The position numbers and the translations under genes were made by a program. This document shows positions 19,237 through 29,896 of a DNA stretch of 46,329 nt, one piece after another. The stretch covers positions 1 through 46,329 of the forward strand of contig JAEUOM010000036.1 of the NCBI GenBank assembly GCA_016788495.1, given 5' to 3'. Under the pieces are notes generated by a model. The model was not told the DNA's origin, did not search any database, and saw nothing but the letters and a program-made list of their open reading frames with translations. The stretch's first letter is position 1. Each line of letters starts with the position of its first letter. This stretch comes from Accumulibacter sp. (GTDB lineage Bacteria > Pseudomonadota > Gammaproteobacteria > Burkholderiales > Rhodocyclaceae).

Positions 19237-20199
19237 CTAGTAAGTCCTGGCGACCGCGAAGAGGCACAATTCTAGCAGGGAATCGCGGTACTGAGAAGCG
19301 GGAACGGCTGCCAAAGCATGCGCCGCGAGATCGGCTTCAGCGGCCGCTCTGCGCCGCGCGTATTCGAGCGCGCCGCTTTCCCGTACCGCCGCCAGGATCT
19401 CGGGCAGGTTGTCCCGGCCACCGTCCTCGATCGCTCGCCGCACACTCGCCGCCTGCTCGGGACTGCCGTTTTTCAGTACGAAAATCAGCGGCAGGGTCGG
19501 CTTTCCTTCGGCAAGGTCATCGCCCAGATGCTTGCCGGTCTCGAGTTCGGCACCAGAATAGTCCAGTACGTCATCGATCAGCTGGAAAGCGGTACCCAGG
19601 TGCATGCCGTAGACTGCCATGGCCTTCTCGACGTCCACGCCGGCACCGCCAATGATGGCGCCAACCTGTGCCGCTGCCTCGAACAGCTTTGCCGTCTTGT
19701 AGCGTATGACCTGCAGATAGCCTTCCTCATCGACGTCTGCATCGTGGCAGTTCATCAACTGCAGCACTTCACCCTCGGCGATGACGTTGGTTGCGTCGGA
19801 CAACACCTGCATGATGCGCATGTCGTTTACCGCAACCATCATCTGGAAAGCTCGGGAATAGAGGAAGTCACCGACCAGCACGCTGGCTGAATTGCCGAAG
19901 AGTGCGTTGGCGGTCTTGCGACCACGCCGCAAGTTGGACGCGTCCACCACATCATCGTGCAACAGCGTTGCCGTGTGAATGAACTCGATCACCGCCGCCA
20001 GTTGATGATGGTGCGTGCCGCGATATTCGAGAGCACCGGCCGAAAGCAGCACCAGCGCCGGGCGCAGCCTCTTGCCCCCGCTGTGCACGATGTACTCGGC
20101 CACCTGCCGCACCAGAGCGACGTCGGAATGCAGGCGTTGACGGATCACCGTGTCGACAGCGGTCATGTCCGACCCGATCAGCCTGTACAGCTGCTCCAT
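19237..20199 (-). CDS. ispB: Octaprenyl/polyprenyl diphosphate synthase
   Basis: Trans-prenyltransferase that extends farnesyl diphosphate with isopentenyl units to make the side chain of ubiquinone. The 320 residues from ATG 20199 match IspB. The first aspartate-rich motif is DDVVD (82-86) and the second DDVLD (near 210), with GGKRLRP at 41-47 for substrate binding. A GTG eight codons earlier is possible. It is divergent from rplU, the common arrangement in proteobacteria. Exact chain length (C40 or other) cannot be read from the sequence. Confidence 0.95.
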   Translation of the reverse strand: MEQLYRLIGSDMTAVDTVIRQRLHSDVALVRQVAEYIVHSGGKRLRPALVLLSAGALEYRGTHHHQLAAVIEFIHTATLLHDDVVDASNLRRGRKTANALFGNSASVLVGDFLYSRAFQMMVAVNDMRIMQVLSDATNVIAEGEVLQLMNCHDADVDEEGYLQVIRYKTAKLFEAAAQVGAIIGGAGVDVEKAMAVYGMHLGTAFQLIDDVLDYSGAELETGKHLGDDLAEGKPTLPLIFVLKNGSPEQAASVRRAIEDGGRDNLPEILAAVRESGALEYARRRAAAEADLAAHALAAVPASQYRDSLLELCLFAVARTY

Positions 20200-20292
20200 T
20201 CTCACCACGCGGCACCCTGGCACGAAACCCGCGGATCTTAGGCGTCACCCTCCCCGGCGTCAAGCAAGCCGTTCCGCGAACCCGAAAAAGCT

Positions 20293-20320
20293 TTGACGAG
20301 AGGAGAAAAGCCGGTAGAAT
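20293..20320 (+). promoter_or_regulatory. Sigma-70 promoter of rplU-rpmA
   Basis: TTGACG (20293-20298), a 16-nt spacer and TAGAAT (20315-20320), about 50 nt before the rplU start. Both hexamers are close to consensus. Confidence 0.8.
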
Positions 20321-20371
20321 GCGCGGTTCTTTGCTGCACATCGTTCAGTTTTCGTTTACCTGGAGTCCAAC

Positions 20372-20707
20372 ATGTACGCGGTGATAAAAACCGGTGGCAA
20401 GCAGTATCGCGTTGTCAGCGGCGAAAAATTGAAAATAGAACAGATACCGGCAGAAGTTGGCGCAGAAGTTACCCTCGATCAGGTTCTCATGTTTGGTGAA
20501 GGCGAGGCGGTGCAGATCGGCACGCCTCTGGTCACCGGCGCCACAGTCAGGGCAACTGTGCTGTCCCACGGCCGTCACGACAAGGTCCGCATCTTCAAGA
20601 TGCGCCGGCGCAAGCATTCGCAAAAGCATCAGGGGCATCGCCAGAACTACACCGAGATTCGCGTTGATGCAATTGCTCTCGGCGCGGCGACGGCGCCTGC
20701 AGCCTGA
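20372..20707 (+). CDS. rplU: 50S ribosomal protein L21
   Basis: A 111-residue ribosomal protein that binds 23S rRNA. It begins [14 protein letters not shown] and carries the family segment [22 protein letters not shown] short Ala-rich tail (GAATAPAA) makes it slightly longer than the 103-residue E. coli protein. A clear promoter lies upstream, and rpmA follows after 19 nt. Confidence 0.99.
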   Translation: MYAVIKTGGKQYRVVSGEKLKIEQIPAEVGAEVTLDQVLMFGEGEAVQIGTPLVTGATVRATVLSHGRHDKVRIFKMRRRKHSQKHQGHRQNYTEIRVDAIALGAATAPAA

Positions 20708-20726
20708 CACGAAAGGAGTCTGATCC

Positions 20727-20993
20727 ATGGCACACAAGAAAGCCGGCGGCAGCGTACGCAATGGCCGTGACTCGGAAGCGCAACGCCTGGGCGTCAAGCG
20801 CTACGGTGGACAGCTCGTCCGCGCCGGCAACATCATCGTTCGCCAGCGCGGCACCGCTTACCATCCGGGCGAGAACATGGGCATCGGCAAGGACCACACG
20901 CTGTTCGCGCTGGTGGACGGCCATGTGCAGTTTGCCATCAAGGGCGCGCTCGCCCGGCGCACGGTCAGCATCGTTCCGCTCGCAGCCGACTGA
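20727..20993 (+). CDS. rpmA: 50S ribosomal protein L27
   Basis: An 88-residue protein beginning [16 protein letters not shown], the conserved flexible N-terminus that reaches toward the peptidyl-transferase centre. There is no extra N-terminal cleavage extension of the kind seen in Firmicutes. AAAGGAG lies 8 nt before the start. The terminator-like hairpin at 21036 separates it from obgE. Confidence 0.99.
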   Translation: MAHKKAGGSVRNGRDSEAQRLGVKRYGGQLVRAGNIIVRQRGTAYHPGENMGIGKDHTLFALVDGHVQFAIKGALARRTVSIVPLAAD

Positions 20994-21035
20994 GCGACCA
21001 CAAGTTGGCTGTTGCATGCCAACCAGCGCAGCCCC

Positions 21036-23314
<2,279 letters not shown>

Positions 23315-23482
23315 ATGGCGGCGGCGGCATGACCGCGCGCGCGCAACCGGCCGGCCGTGCCTGTCAGCGGGCAGCGTGGGATACGGCACGGAGGTCATTC
23401 GCTGGTCGAACAGGCGGCGACCGGCTGTGCTATCCTTGCTGCCCGACGCATCATCCCCGGCAATCCGGGCACCCGTGACGAC

Positions 23483-24166
23483 ATGAACGACGAGCACAAG
23501 CAGCCCATCCATCTGCCCTTCTCCGACAAGTACACCGACTCACACTCGCAGGAGTACTTCCAGAAGCACGATCGGAAGAAGCTTTCCGACCGGCTGGAGC
23601 ATCGCATGGCGGCACGCGCGCTGGCGCTTGCCGGCAACCCTTCGTCCGTGCTCGATCTGCCGTGTGGCACCGGCCGCTTCTGGTCGCTCCTGGCGGAGGA
23701 TCCGCAGCGGGAACTGCTGGCCGCCGATTACAGCCAGGCGATGCTCGACGTCGCCACCAAGGTGCGCCCTCCGGAGATCGCCAAACGATTCCGCCTGCTG
23801 CAGTGTTCGGCCTTCGAGATCAACCTGCCCGATGCCCACGTGGACTGCATATTCTCGATACGCCTGGTGCACCACATCGGCGACTCAGCCCATCGAGTCA
23901 CACTGCTCAAGGAGTTTCATCGCGTCACCCGCGACACCGTCGTACTGTCCCTCTGGGTCGACCGCAACTACAAGGCCTGGCGCCGCCGGCGACTGGAGGC
24001 CAAGCGCCGACGCGCCGGCGAAACGAGCGACAACCGGTTCATCATTCCGCGCCAACAGTTTGAACGCGAGTGTCGCGAGGCCGGTTTCGCCATCGTCGGT
24101 CACGTGGACTTCCTGCCCTGCCTGTTCATGTGGCGCGCCTACGTGCTGCGCAAGCTGCCGGCCTGA
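23483..24166 (+). CDS. Class I SAM-dependent methyltransferase
   Basis: A 227-residue protein with the SAM-binding motif I VLDLPCGTGRF (57-67), motif II acidic residue in LLAADYSQAML, and FSIRLVHHIGD as motif IV/V. The last third is rich in Arg (AWRRRRLEAKRRRAGE), suggesting contact with a membrane surface or an anionic substrate. Methylated substrate unknown. It is followed 33 nt later by an InaA-like kinase-fold gene, so the two probably work together; a role in modifying lipopolysaccharide or another envelope molecule is inference. The frame upstream to 23357 has no good start. Confidence 0.8.
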   Translation: MNDEHKQPIHLPFSDKYTDSHSQEYFQKHDRKKLSDRLEHRMAARALALAGNPSSVLDLPCGTGRFWSLLAEDPQRELLAADYSQAMLDVATKVRPPEIAKRFRLLQCSAFEINLPDAHVDCIFSIRLVHHIGDSAHRVTLLKEFHRVTRDTVVLSLWVDRNYKAWRRRRLEAKRRRAGETSDNRFIIPRQQFERECREAGFAIVGHVDFLPCLFMWRAYVLRKLPA

Positions 24167-24199
24167 CATCCTCTTGGTGAGGTCAGCGGTCGTCCCTCC

Positions 24200-24931
24200 A
24201 TGAACGTGCGCGATCTTTTTCCGTCCGAGGCCGCCCGGAGCGAACTGCAGCGCCACCAGCTCGCAGGGTTCGACCGCTTATGGTCGCTTGCCACCGACTG
24301 GCATGAGGCTCCCAACGCGAGACGCGGCGGCTGGAGCGGGGTCAGCCGGCACCTTCTCGCCGATGGCAGCGCGATTTTCGTCAAACGCCAGGAAGACCAC
24401 CTCTGTCGGACGCTGCGCCACCCGCTGCGTGGCATCCCGACCTTCTACCGTGAATACCGGAACATCCTGCGCCTGCAGCGATACGCCATTGGCACCCTGG
24501 AACCACTGTACTTCGGCGACCGCCGCGACACCGAACACTGGCAAGCCATCCTCGTGACCCGCGCCCTCGACGACTTCAGCAGTCTCGACGAATGGAACAT
24601 GGCGAACCCGCAGCCGGCGCCACACCACCGCGAGTCACTGATTGCTGCCATCGCCAGCGCCTGCGCTCGCCTCCACCGCCATCGGTTGCAACACAGCTGC
24701 CTCTACGGCAAGCACGTCTTCGTCCGTCGCAGCCCGAACAGGCCCGGAGCCTACGAGGAAGGCGACGTTCGCTTCATTGACCTGGAAAAGCTGCGCCCGG
24801 GAATCACGCGCGCGCGCGCCGGTGCCCATGATCTCGACCAGTTGCGGCGGCACACGAACGGCTGGAACGATGCCGACTGGCAGTTCTTCACCGCTGCCTA
24901 CCGCCAGCAAATGGCCCGGTTCCATCGCTAG
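24200..24931 (+). CDS. InaA-like lipopolysaccharide kinase-fold protein
   Basis: A 243-residue protein of the Kdo/WaaP kinase superfamily, most like InaA. The ATP-binding lysine is probably K62 (AIFVKRQE). The catalytic-loop region reads LQHSCLYGKHVFV, with Cys where classical kinases have the catalytic Asp, and the metal-binding Asp is in FIDLEKLR (D194). Because that first Asp is replaced, kinase activity is not assured; I believe the change is common in InaA relatives, but that is from memory. Its stop codon and the stop of the convergent DUF190 gene share the bases CTAG. Confidence 0.78.
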   Translation: MNVRDLFPSEAARSELQRHQLAGFDRLWSLATDWHEAPNARRGGWSGVSRHLLADGSAIFVKRQEDHLCRTLRHPLRGIPTFYREYRNILRLQRYAIGTLEPLYFGDRRDTEHWQAILVTRALDDFSSLDEWNMANPQPAPHHRESLIAAIASACARLHRHRLQHSCLYGKHVFVRRSPNRPGAYEEGDVRFIDLEKLRPGITRARAGAHDLDQLRRHTNGWNDADWQFFTAAYRQQMARFHR

Positions 24932-25281
24932 CCGCCGGGGTTCGGCTGGGCAAGGTCCTGCACGTCCGGATTGATGATGTCGAGACTGGCCGCCATCCGC
25001 GCGCAGAAGACCCTGACGTTCTCGTGCCGGAGCAAGTCGACGATTTGCCGTTCCTCGTCCTCGGTAACGACGAATTCGACCTCGATGCAGCCACTCCCGG
25101 AGAGCTCGAAGAAACGATCCTCGTGAATTGCGTGCCGGCGCCCGAAGCCGCCGACCGCACGGAACGCCGAACCGCCACGGATGCCGAGGCGATTGCCCTC
25201 GGCGAGCAGCCACTCCCAGAGGAGAACGCCATGCAGGCGCTCGCCTTCGCCCACATAGAAACGCAGCAGCGAACCCTTCAT
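24928..25281 (-). CDS. DUF190 family protein
   Basis: A 117-residue cytoplasmic protein. The MKGSLLRFYVGEGERLHG start and the GGSAFRAVGGFGRR and EFVVTEDEERQIVDLL segments are typical of DUF190, a small ferredoxin-like fold family often paired with CrcB. I use ATG 25281 (AGGTGG upstream); a GTG at 25305 would overlap crcB by 11 nt. Its function is not established; the pairing suggests an accessory role in fluoride resistance. Confidence 0.85.
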   Translation of the reverse strand: MKGSLLRFYVGEGERLHGVLLWEWLLAEGNRLGIRGGSAFRAVGGFGRRHAIHEDRFFELSGSGCIEVEFVVTEDEERQIVDLLRHENVRVFCARMAASLDIINPDVQDLAQPNPGG

Positions 25282-25294
25282 CTGCGCCACCTTG

Positions 25295-25681
25295 TCAGCT
25301 CGCACCCTTCAGCCAGAAGACGGTCGCCATGCCGGCAATGGTCATCAGCAGTGAGCCGACGACATGCGCCAGAACCAGGACGCCCGCCCACAGAAGACGG
25401 CCCTGTTGCAGCAGCACCGCCAGCTCGGCGGAAAAGGTCGAGAACGTCGTCAGCCCGCCGCAGAAGCCGGTGATCACGAGCAGACGCCACTCGGGCGAGA
25501 GGGCCGCGGAGAAGGCGAAAAAGGCGATCGCCAGACCGATGACGTAGGCGCCGAACAGGTTCGCGACGAGCGTTCCCGGCGGAACGGTGGGCAACATCGC
25601 ATTCAGTCTGACGCCGAGTTGCCAGCGCAGAAGCGCGCCAAGCGCAGCGCCCACCGAGACGGCAAGAATCGATTTCCACAT
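25295..25681 (-). CDS. crcB: Fluoride channel CrcB/FluC
   Basis: A 128-residue inner-membrane protein with four hydrophobic helices that exports fluoride as a double-barrelled dimer. GGALLR-like [25 protein letters not shown] and the signature [13 protein letters not shown] are all present. It heads a two-gene unit with DUF190. I looked upstream for the conserved pieces of the fluoride riboswitch and did not find them; instead an inverted repeat overlaps a -10-like TATAGT. Confidence 0.96.
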   Translation of the reverse strand: MWKSILAVSVGAALGALLRWQLGVRLNAMLPTVPPGTLVANLFGAYVIGLAIAFFAFSAALSPEWRLLVITGFCGGLTTFSTFSAELAVLLQQGRLLWAGVLVLAHVVGSLLMTIAGMATVFWLKGAS

Positions 25682-26043
25682 GCAGGCGCCTCAAGAAACC
25701 CGTCGCGTGCAGACGATCTGCGCGACAGCCGGCAGGATACGCTGCGCAATCCTGAATACCTCATCCAGCAGCCGATCACAATGAACCCCGGCCACGCTGG
25801 CGAGTGACTATAGCACTCGCACACGCCGCCTGCACGGTCTGCCACGGGGATCGCGCCAGCTGTGCACTAGTTCCTTTCCAACCGTGCCGCTGCAGTCAGA
25901 TACTTTAGTCAGAGGCCACGATTGCATCAACGCCTCTGAGCCTCAGCCCTGACGTGAGCAGCGGGCGCCAGGGCGACTGCAAAGCCGCTGGTTGATCTGG
26001 CCTGTCCGCCCGGCAGCACGGCCGGGGGACCATGGAGGTTGAA
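25682..26043. other. Intergenic region between crcB and a small hypothetical gene
   Basis: About 360 nt without a convincing gene. It holds the crcB upstream region with the inverted repeat at 25800-25820 and, further right, AT-richer sequence around 25895-25915 that may carry the promoter of the small rightward gene. Short frames crossing it lack ribosome-binding sites. Confidence 0.55.
25800..25820. promoter_or_regulatory. Inverted repeat over the likely crcB -10 element
   Basis: GCGAGTG and CACTCGC form perfect 7-nt arms around a 7-nt centre, which contains TATAGT when read on the minus strand (25812-25807). The -35 side is poor. The layout fits an operator for a repressor or activator of crcB–DUF190. 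Confidence 0.45.
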
Positions 26044-26244
26044 ATGAAAGTGATGATGGTAGTGGAAGGCGGCGATTGCGCGCTCCGGATCGAACCCACC
26101 GATGAGGAAGGGCTGGCCTTGCTGGCGGCCTTCGGAGTGAGTGGCGCATACCAGGCGAAGCTCGGCGACGCGGCTGGCTCGACGATGCTGGCGACGGAGT
26201 GGATCTGTTCGAGCTATGAAGGAGCGCCGGCCGAACTCGACTGA
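26044..26244 (+). CDS. Small hypothetical protein
   Basis: A 66-residue frame starting MKVMMVVEGGDCALRIEPTD, with GGAGG 6 nt upstream of the ATG. It is acidic, without signal peptide or membrane segment, and has a plausible beta-strand start and one helix (EEGLALLAAFG). I recognise no family. Support is the good ribosome-binding site, ordinary codon pattern and its place in an otherwise empty gap; against it are short length and no homologue known to me. Confidence 0.5.
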   Translation: MKVMMVVEGGDCALRIEPTDEEGLALLAAFGVSGAYQAKLGDAAGSTMLATEWICSSYEGAPAELD

Positions 26245-26470
26245 GCTGGCCAGGCCGGGCGCGGGCACGCAACAAGCTTTCCTGCTCCTGATGCATGCCC
26301 CCTGCGCACAACCGGCTGACCCCACAGAGAAATGATGGCGGGGCACGCCGGCGCTCGGCCATTCGCGCCCCCCTGCCCGACGGTGCGGCCCCTTCGCCAG
26401 ACGCGCTGCCAGAGCGATGATGTGAGCCACGTGTTACACTCGCCCGTCATCCGATCCCGCTGCCACCCGA

Positions 26471-28297
26471 GTGTCCATTCCGAGAGCGAGCGCCTCACCA
26501 GTTTCCTCCCTGCGCATCTATCTTCGCCTGTTGGGCTATCTGCGACCGCTGCTCGGCCTGTTCGTCGTCAGCCTGCTCGGCTACCTGATGTTCGCCTCGT
26601 CGCAGCCCATGCTCGCCGCCATCCTCAAGTACTTCGTCGATGGACTCAACGCGGCCAGGGGAAGCACCGAGTACTCGATTCCCCTGCTCGGCCCGCTCGA
26701 GCTGATCTACGCCGTACCCCTGCTGCTGCTGCTCGCCGTCACCTGGCAGGGCCTCGGTTCCTTTCTCGGCAACTATTACCTGGCACGGGTATCTCTGGGT
26801 CTCGTTGACGACCTGCGGCGAGCGCTGTTCGACAGCCTGCTGCGGCTGCCAAACTCGTACTTCGATCAGCACAACTCCGGACATTTGGTTTCCCGCATCA
26901 CCTACGATGTGACCATGGTGACCGGTGCCGCGACCGACGCAATCAAGGTCGTCATTCGCGAGGGAATGACCATCGTCTTCCTTTTCGGCTACCTGCTTTG
27001 GATGAACTGGCGACTCACCCTCCTGATGGTCGCGATCCTGCCGATCATCGGCCTGATGGTGCGCAGCGCCAGCCGCAAGTTCCGCAAGCAAAGCAGAAAG
27101 ATCCAGGTCGCGATGGGCGACCTGACCCACGTCGTGGCGGAGACGATCCAGGGCTACCGTGTCGTGCGCAGTTTCGGTGGCGAGGAATTCGAATCGGCCC
27201 GTTTCCGAGATGCGAGTGCCAACAATACGGCAAGGCAACTGCGCATGGTACGAACAGCGGCCAGCTATGGCCCGGCGCTGCAGTTCGTCACCTTCTGCAC
27301 CATGGCGGCGCTGCTGGTTCTCGTCCTCCTGCTGCGCGGCGATGCCACCGCCGGCGACCTGGTCGCTTACATCACCGCTGCCGGCATGTTGCCAAAACCG
27401 ATTCGCCAACTGTCTGAAGTCAGCTCGACCATCCAGAAGGGCCTTGCCGGTGCGGAGAGCATCTTCTCCCAGCTCGATGAATCGCCAGAGCCCGATCACG
27501 GGAGTATCGAACGCGAACGCGTCAGCGGCCACGTCGAAGTCCGCGATCTCTCGTTCACCTACCCCGGCAGCAGCCAGCGCGTTCTCGACCGGGTCAGCTT
27601 CGTCGTCGCGCCCGGCCAGATGGTGGCTCTGGTCGGACGCTCGGGCAGCGGTAAATCGACTCTGGCCAATCTGATTCCCCGCTTCTACCACCACGACTCA
27701 GGCCAGATATTGATCGACGGCACGGCGGTCGAGGCCTATACCCTGCGCAACCTGCGCCGGCACATTGGCCTGGTGACGCAGCAGGTCGTCCTCTTCAACG
27801 ATACGGTGAGCAGCAACATCGCCTACGGCGGCCTCGCCGGCGCGCCGCGCAGCGAGGTCGAGGCCGCCGCGGCAGCAGCGCACGCGCGCGAGTTCATCGA
27901 TCGCCTGCCGGCCGGTTTCGAGACGCTGGTTGGCGAGAACGGAGTCATGTTGTCGGGCGGCCAGAGGCAGCGTCTGGCAATCGCTCGCGCCCTGCTCAAG
28001 GACGCACCGATCCTGATCCTCGACGAAGCGACCTCGGCGCTCGACACCGAGTCGGAGCGCCACATCCAGAGCGCCCTCGAACGCGTCATGGCCGGGCGCA
28101 CGACGCTGGTCATCGCGCATCGGCTGTCGACCATCGAGAGAGCCGATCTGATCCTCGTCATGGACCAGGGCAGCATTGTCGAGCGCGGCACGCACGCCGA
28201 ACTGCTGGCCGCCAACGGCCACTACGCGCGCCTGCACGCGATGCAGTTCGAGGAAGCCGAGGACGCGCAGCAAACAACGCCAGCGGAAGCCGGCTGA
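26471..28297 (+). CDS. msbA: Lipid A/LPS export ABC transporter MsbA
   Basis: An inner-membrane exporter that flips lipid A-core to the periplasmic leaflet. The 608 residues form a half-transporter: six membrane helices in the first roughly 320 residues (RPLLGLFVVSLLGYLMF onward), then the nucleotide-binding domain with Walker A GRSGSGKST at 389-397, signature [12 protein letters not shown], Walker B PILILDEATSALD and the H-loop in VIAHRLSTIE. Start codon is GTG 26471; no strong ribosome-binding site precedes it, but the next Met is inside the first helix. It faces the LPS core genes that end at 28439, so the two operons converge on one envelope task. Confidence 0.93.
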   Translation: MSIPRASASPVSSLRIYLRLLGYLRPLLGLFVVSLLGYLMFASSQPMLAAILKYFVDGLNAARGSTEYSIPLLGPLELIYAVPLLLLLAVTWQGLGSFLGNYYLARVSLGLVDDLRRALFDSLLRLPNSYFDQHNSGHLVSRITYDVTMVTGAATDAIKVVIREGMTIVFLFGYLLWMNWRLTLLMVAILPIIGLMVRSASRKFRKQSRKIQVAMGDLTHVVAETIQGYRVVRSFGGEEFESARFRDASANNTARQLRMVRTAASYGPALQFVTFCTMAALLVLVLLLRGDATAGDLVAYITAAGMLPKPIRQLSEVSSTIQKGLAGAESIFSQLDESPEPDHGSIERERVSGHVEVRDLSFTYPGSSQRVLDRVSFVVAPGQMVALVGRSGSGKSTLANLIPRFYHHDSGQILIDGTAVEAYTLRNLRRHIGLVTQQVVLFNDTVSSNIAYGGLAGAPRSEVEAAAAAAHAREFIDRLPAGFETLVGENGVMLSGGQRQRLAIARALLKDAPILILDEATSALDTESERHIQSALERVMAGRTTLVIAHRLSTIERADLILVMDQGSIVERGTHAELLAANGHYARLHAMQFEEAEDAQQTTPAEAG

Positions 28298-28301
28298 GAG
28301 G

Positions 28302-28393
28302 GTGTGAAGAAATCGTCGCGAGCAGGGCCAAGATGCAAGGCGAGAGCGAGTGAGCAGCGCCGCAGATCGGTCGGGCTGTGGATTGATTTCACA
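28302..28393. repeat. Possible short interspersed repeat with imperfect ends
   Basis: Between the convergent msbA and kinase genes, TGTGAAGAAATC near the left end and GATTTCACA at the right end (28385-28393) are imperfect inverted copies. The interior holds purine-rich GCGAG-type motifs. It resembles small non-coding repeats dispersed in related genomes, but with one copy in this window that is only a suspicion. Confidence 0.3.
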
Positions 28394-28438
28394 AACTCCG
28401 AGACCTGACGACGTCCCCTGCCCAGCGGCGACCGGTCT

Positions 28439-29875
28439 TCAGACCGCTGGCAAACGATCGTCGAGCCAGCGGTACAGGGCGGATCCAACTGGCCAGTTGC
28501 GCAACAGGCGCGCACGGTCACGACTCCAGGCACGGGAATGCGCCGCAGCCGAGCGGTGCTGGACGACATCATCGAGATCGATGAGCCAGACCTGACCGGC
28601 GTGCCAGAGCAGATTCATGGCCTTGAGGTCGCCGTGAGTGATCCGCTGCCGATGCATCGCCGCAAACAGCTGGAGAATCGCGCACGCTTCGGCAGCCGGC
28701 GGTTCACGTTCGGCAGCAAGATGAGACAGCAGGTTCGCCCCCGGGCAGTACTCGCTGACCAGCCAGGCACGTCGACGCAGCGGACCGAGACGCTCCTCGA
28801 TCAGGGCCAGTGGCGCGGGCGTCGGGATACCGAGAAACTGCAGCAGGTGCGCTGCACGCCAGGAATGCCACGCGCGGCTCGGACGCAGCGCACGCCCCAG
28901 TGCGTGGCCGAGCCCCTTGAGGTTGTACCGCTTGACCAGCAGCGGGCGGCCATCGACGACGACCCGTGCAACCGTACTCGTGCCGCCGTCCTTGAGGGTC
29001 CGTCCAGAGCCGATTGCTTCGTCCGGAGACGCGACGACGGCTGCCAGCCGACCAGCCTGCGCACGCGCAACCGCGGTGAAACGAGCGGACGTCTGCGTGA
29101 CGGAGAAAAGGCTGCAGTCGCGCACCGTCTTCGCCAGAAGATCGCGCAAGCGCCACCGCCTGACCGTGGCGATCTGCTCGCGCAGGGCTGGCACCGGCGG
29201 CGGCTCCAAGCCAGCCCCGGCGGCATGCGCGGGCAGCAGCAGCGGCAACTCGCTATCCCATGCTTCGGGCAATTGGGCCAGCAGAACCGCCAGGTTGGCA
29301 GTCACCTCGGGCAGCGACAATGGCCGCCCCGGCCGACCAACCCGCAGCGCATCGCCATCGACGACGAACACGCGCCCATCATGGCACAGGAAATTGCCGA
29401 AATGCAGGTCTGCATGCACCAACCCGGCAGCGTGCAGGCAACCCAGGGTGTGCAGCAGTGGCAGCAGGAGGGCGACTGCCTGCGGGTCGCCGGCCGGCCG
29501 GCTGCACAACACCTCCCACGCCTGCGCGAAACTCTCGACCGGATCGAGGAAGTCCGTCAGCAGGGCATGGCCACCACCGGCAATCGGCGCAGCCGCACGC
29601 ACCGCCGGCGTCGGGATGCCGGCCCGACGCAACGCCGCCAGACCAGCCTGTTCGCGCTGCCAATGCCGCTTGCTGCGTTGCCCGATGAAGAGTTTGGCGA
29701 GCACGCGATGGCCATCGATCTCAGCCTCGCCGACCAGACGCTTGCCGGGCAACACGCGCAACAGGCGACGCACGATCAGCCTGCGACCGTCGGCCAGGAC
29801 AACGCCAAAGGGTGTCGGCACCGCCCTCCCCGCAGCACGCAGCGTGCTGGCGTCTGCCAGGGCAACTGCGGTCAT
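28439..29875 (-). CDS. Tandem two-domain LPS-kinase-like protein (PA5006-type)
   Basis: A 478-residue cytoplasmic protein with two kinase-fold halves. First half: likely ATP lysine K61 (VLAKLFIG), catalytic loop HADLHFGNFL (H154-L163) and metal-binding Asp in VVDGDA (D173). Second half: K315 (LLVKRYNLKG), HGDLKAMNLL (H414-L423) and IDLDDV (D433). Both keep the catalytic Asp, Asn and metal Asp, so both may be active. Size and neighbours match the bi-domain kinase next to waaG-waaP in Pseudomonas aeruginosa (PA5006). It is the last gene after waaG, waaP and a WapP-like gene, 21 nt downstream. Probable role: phosphorylating inner-core heptose, but substrate is inference. Confidence 0.82.
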   Translation of the reverse strand: MTAVALADASTLRAAGRAVPTPFGVVLADGRRLIVRRLLRVLPGKRLVGEAEIDGHRVLAKLFIGQRSKRHWQREQAGLAALRRAGIPTPAVRAAAPIAGGGHALLTDFLDPVESFAQAWEVLCSRPAGDPQAVALLLPLLHTLGCLHAAGLVHADLHFGNFLCHDGRVFVVDGDALRVGRPGRPLSLPEVTANLAVLLAQLPEAWDSELPLLLPAHAAGAGLEPPPVPALREQIATVRRWRLRDLLAKTVRDCSLFSVTQTSARFTAVARAQAGRLAAVVASPDEAIGSGRTLKDGGTSTVARVVVDGRPLLVKRYNLKGLGHALGRALRPSRAWHSWRAAHLLQFLGIPTPAPLALIEERLGPLRRRAWLVSEYCPGANLLSHLAAEREPPAAEACAILQLFAAMHRQRITHGDLKAMNLLWHAGQVWLIDLDDVVQHRSAAAHSRAWSRDRARLLRNWPVGSALYRWLDDRLPAV

Positions 29876-29896
29876 CGTCCGCCGCTCACCGGGAGA

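Noticed and set aside
24928..25681. crcB–DUF190 as part of a defence or transfer island
   Set aside because: Base composition matches the neighbours and both are ordinary fluoride-resistance genes.
25682..25800. Fluoride riboswitch in front of crcB
   Set aside because: I looked for the conserved GGNGAUGG and late CUGAUGG-type pieces near the crcB start and did not find a matching arrangement.
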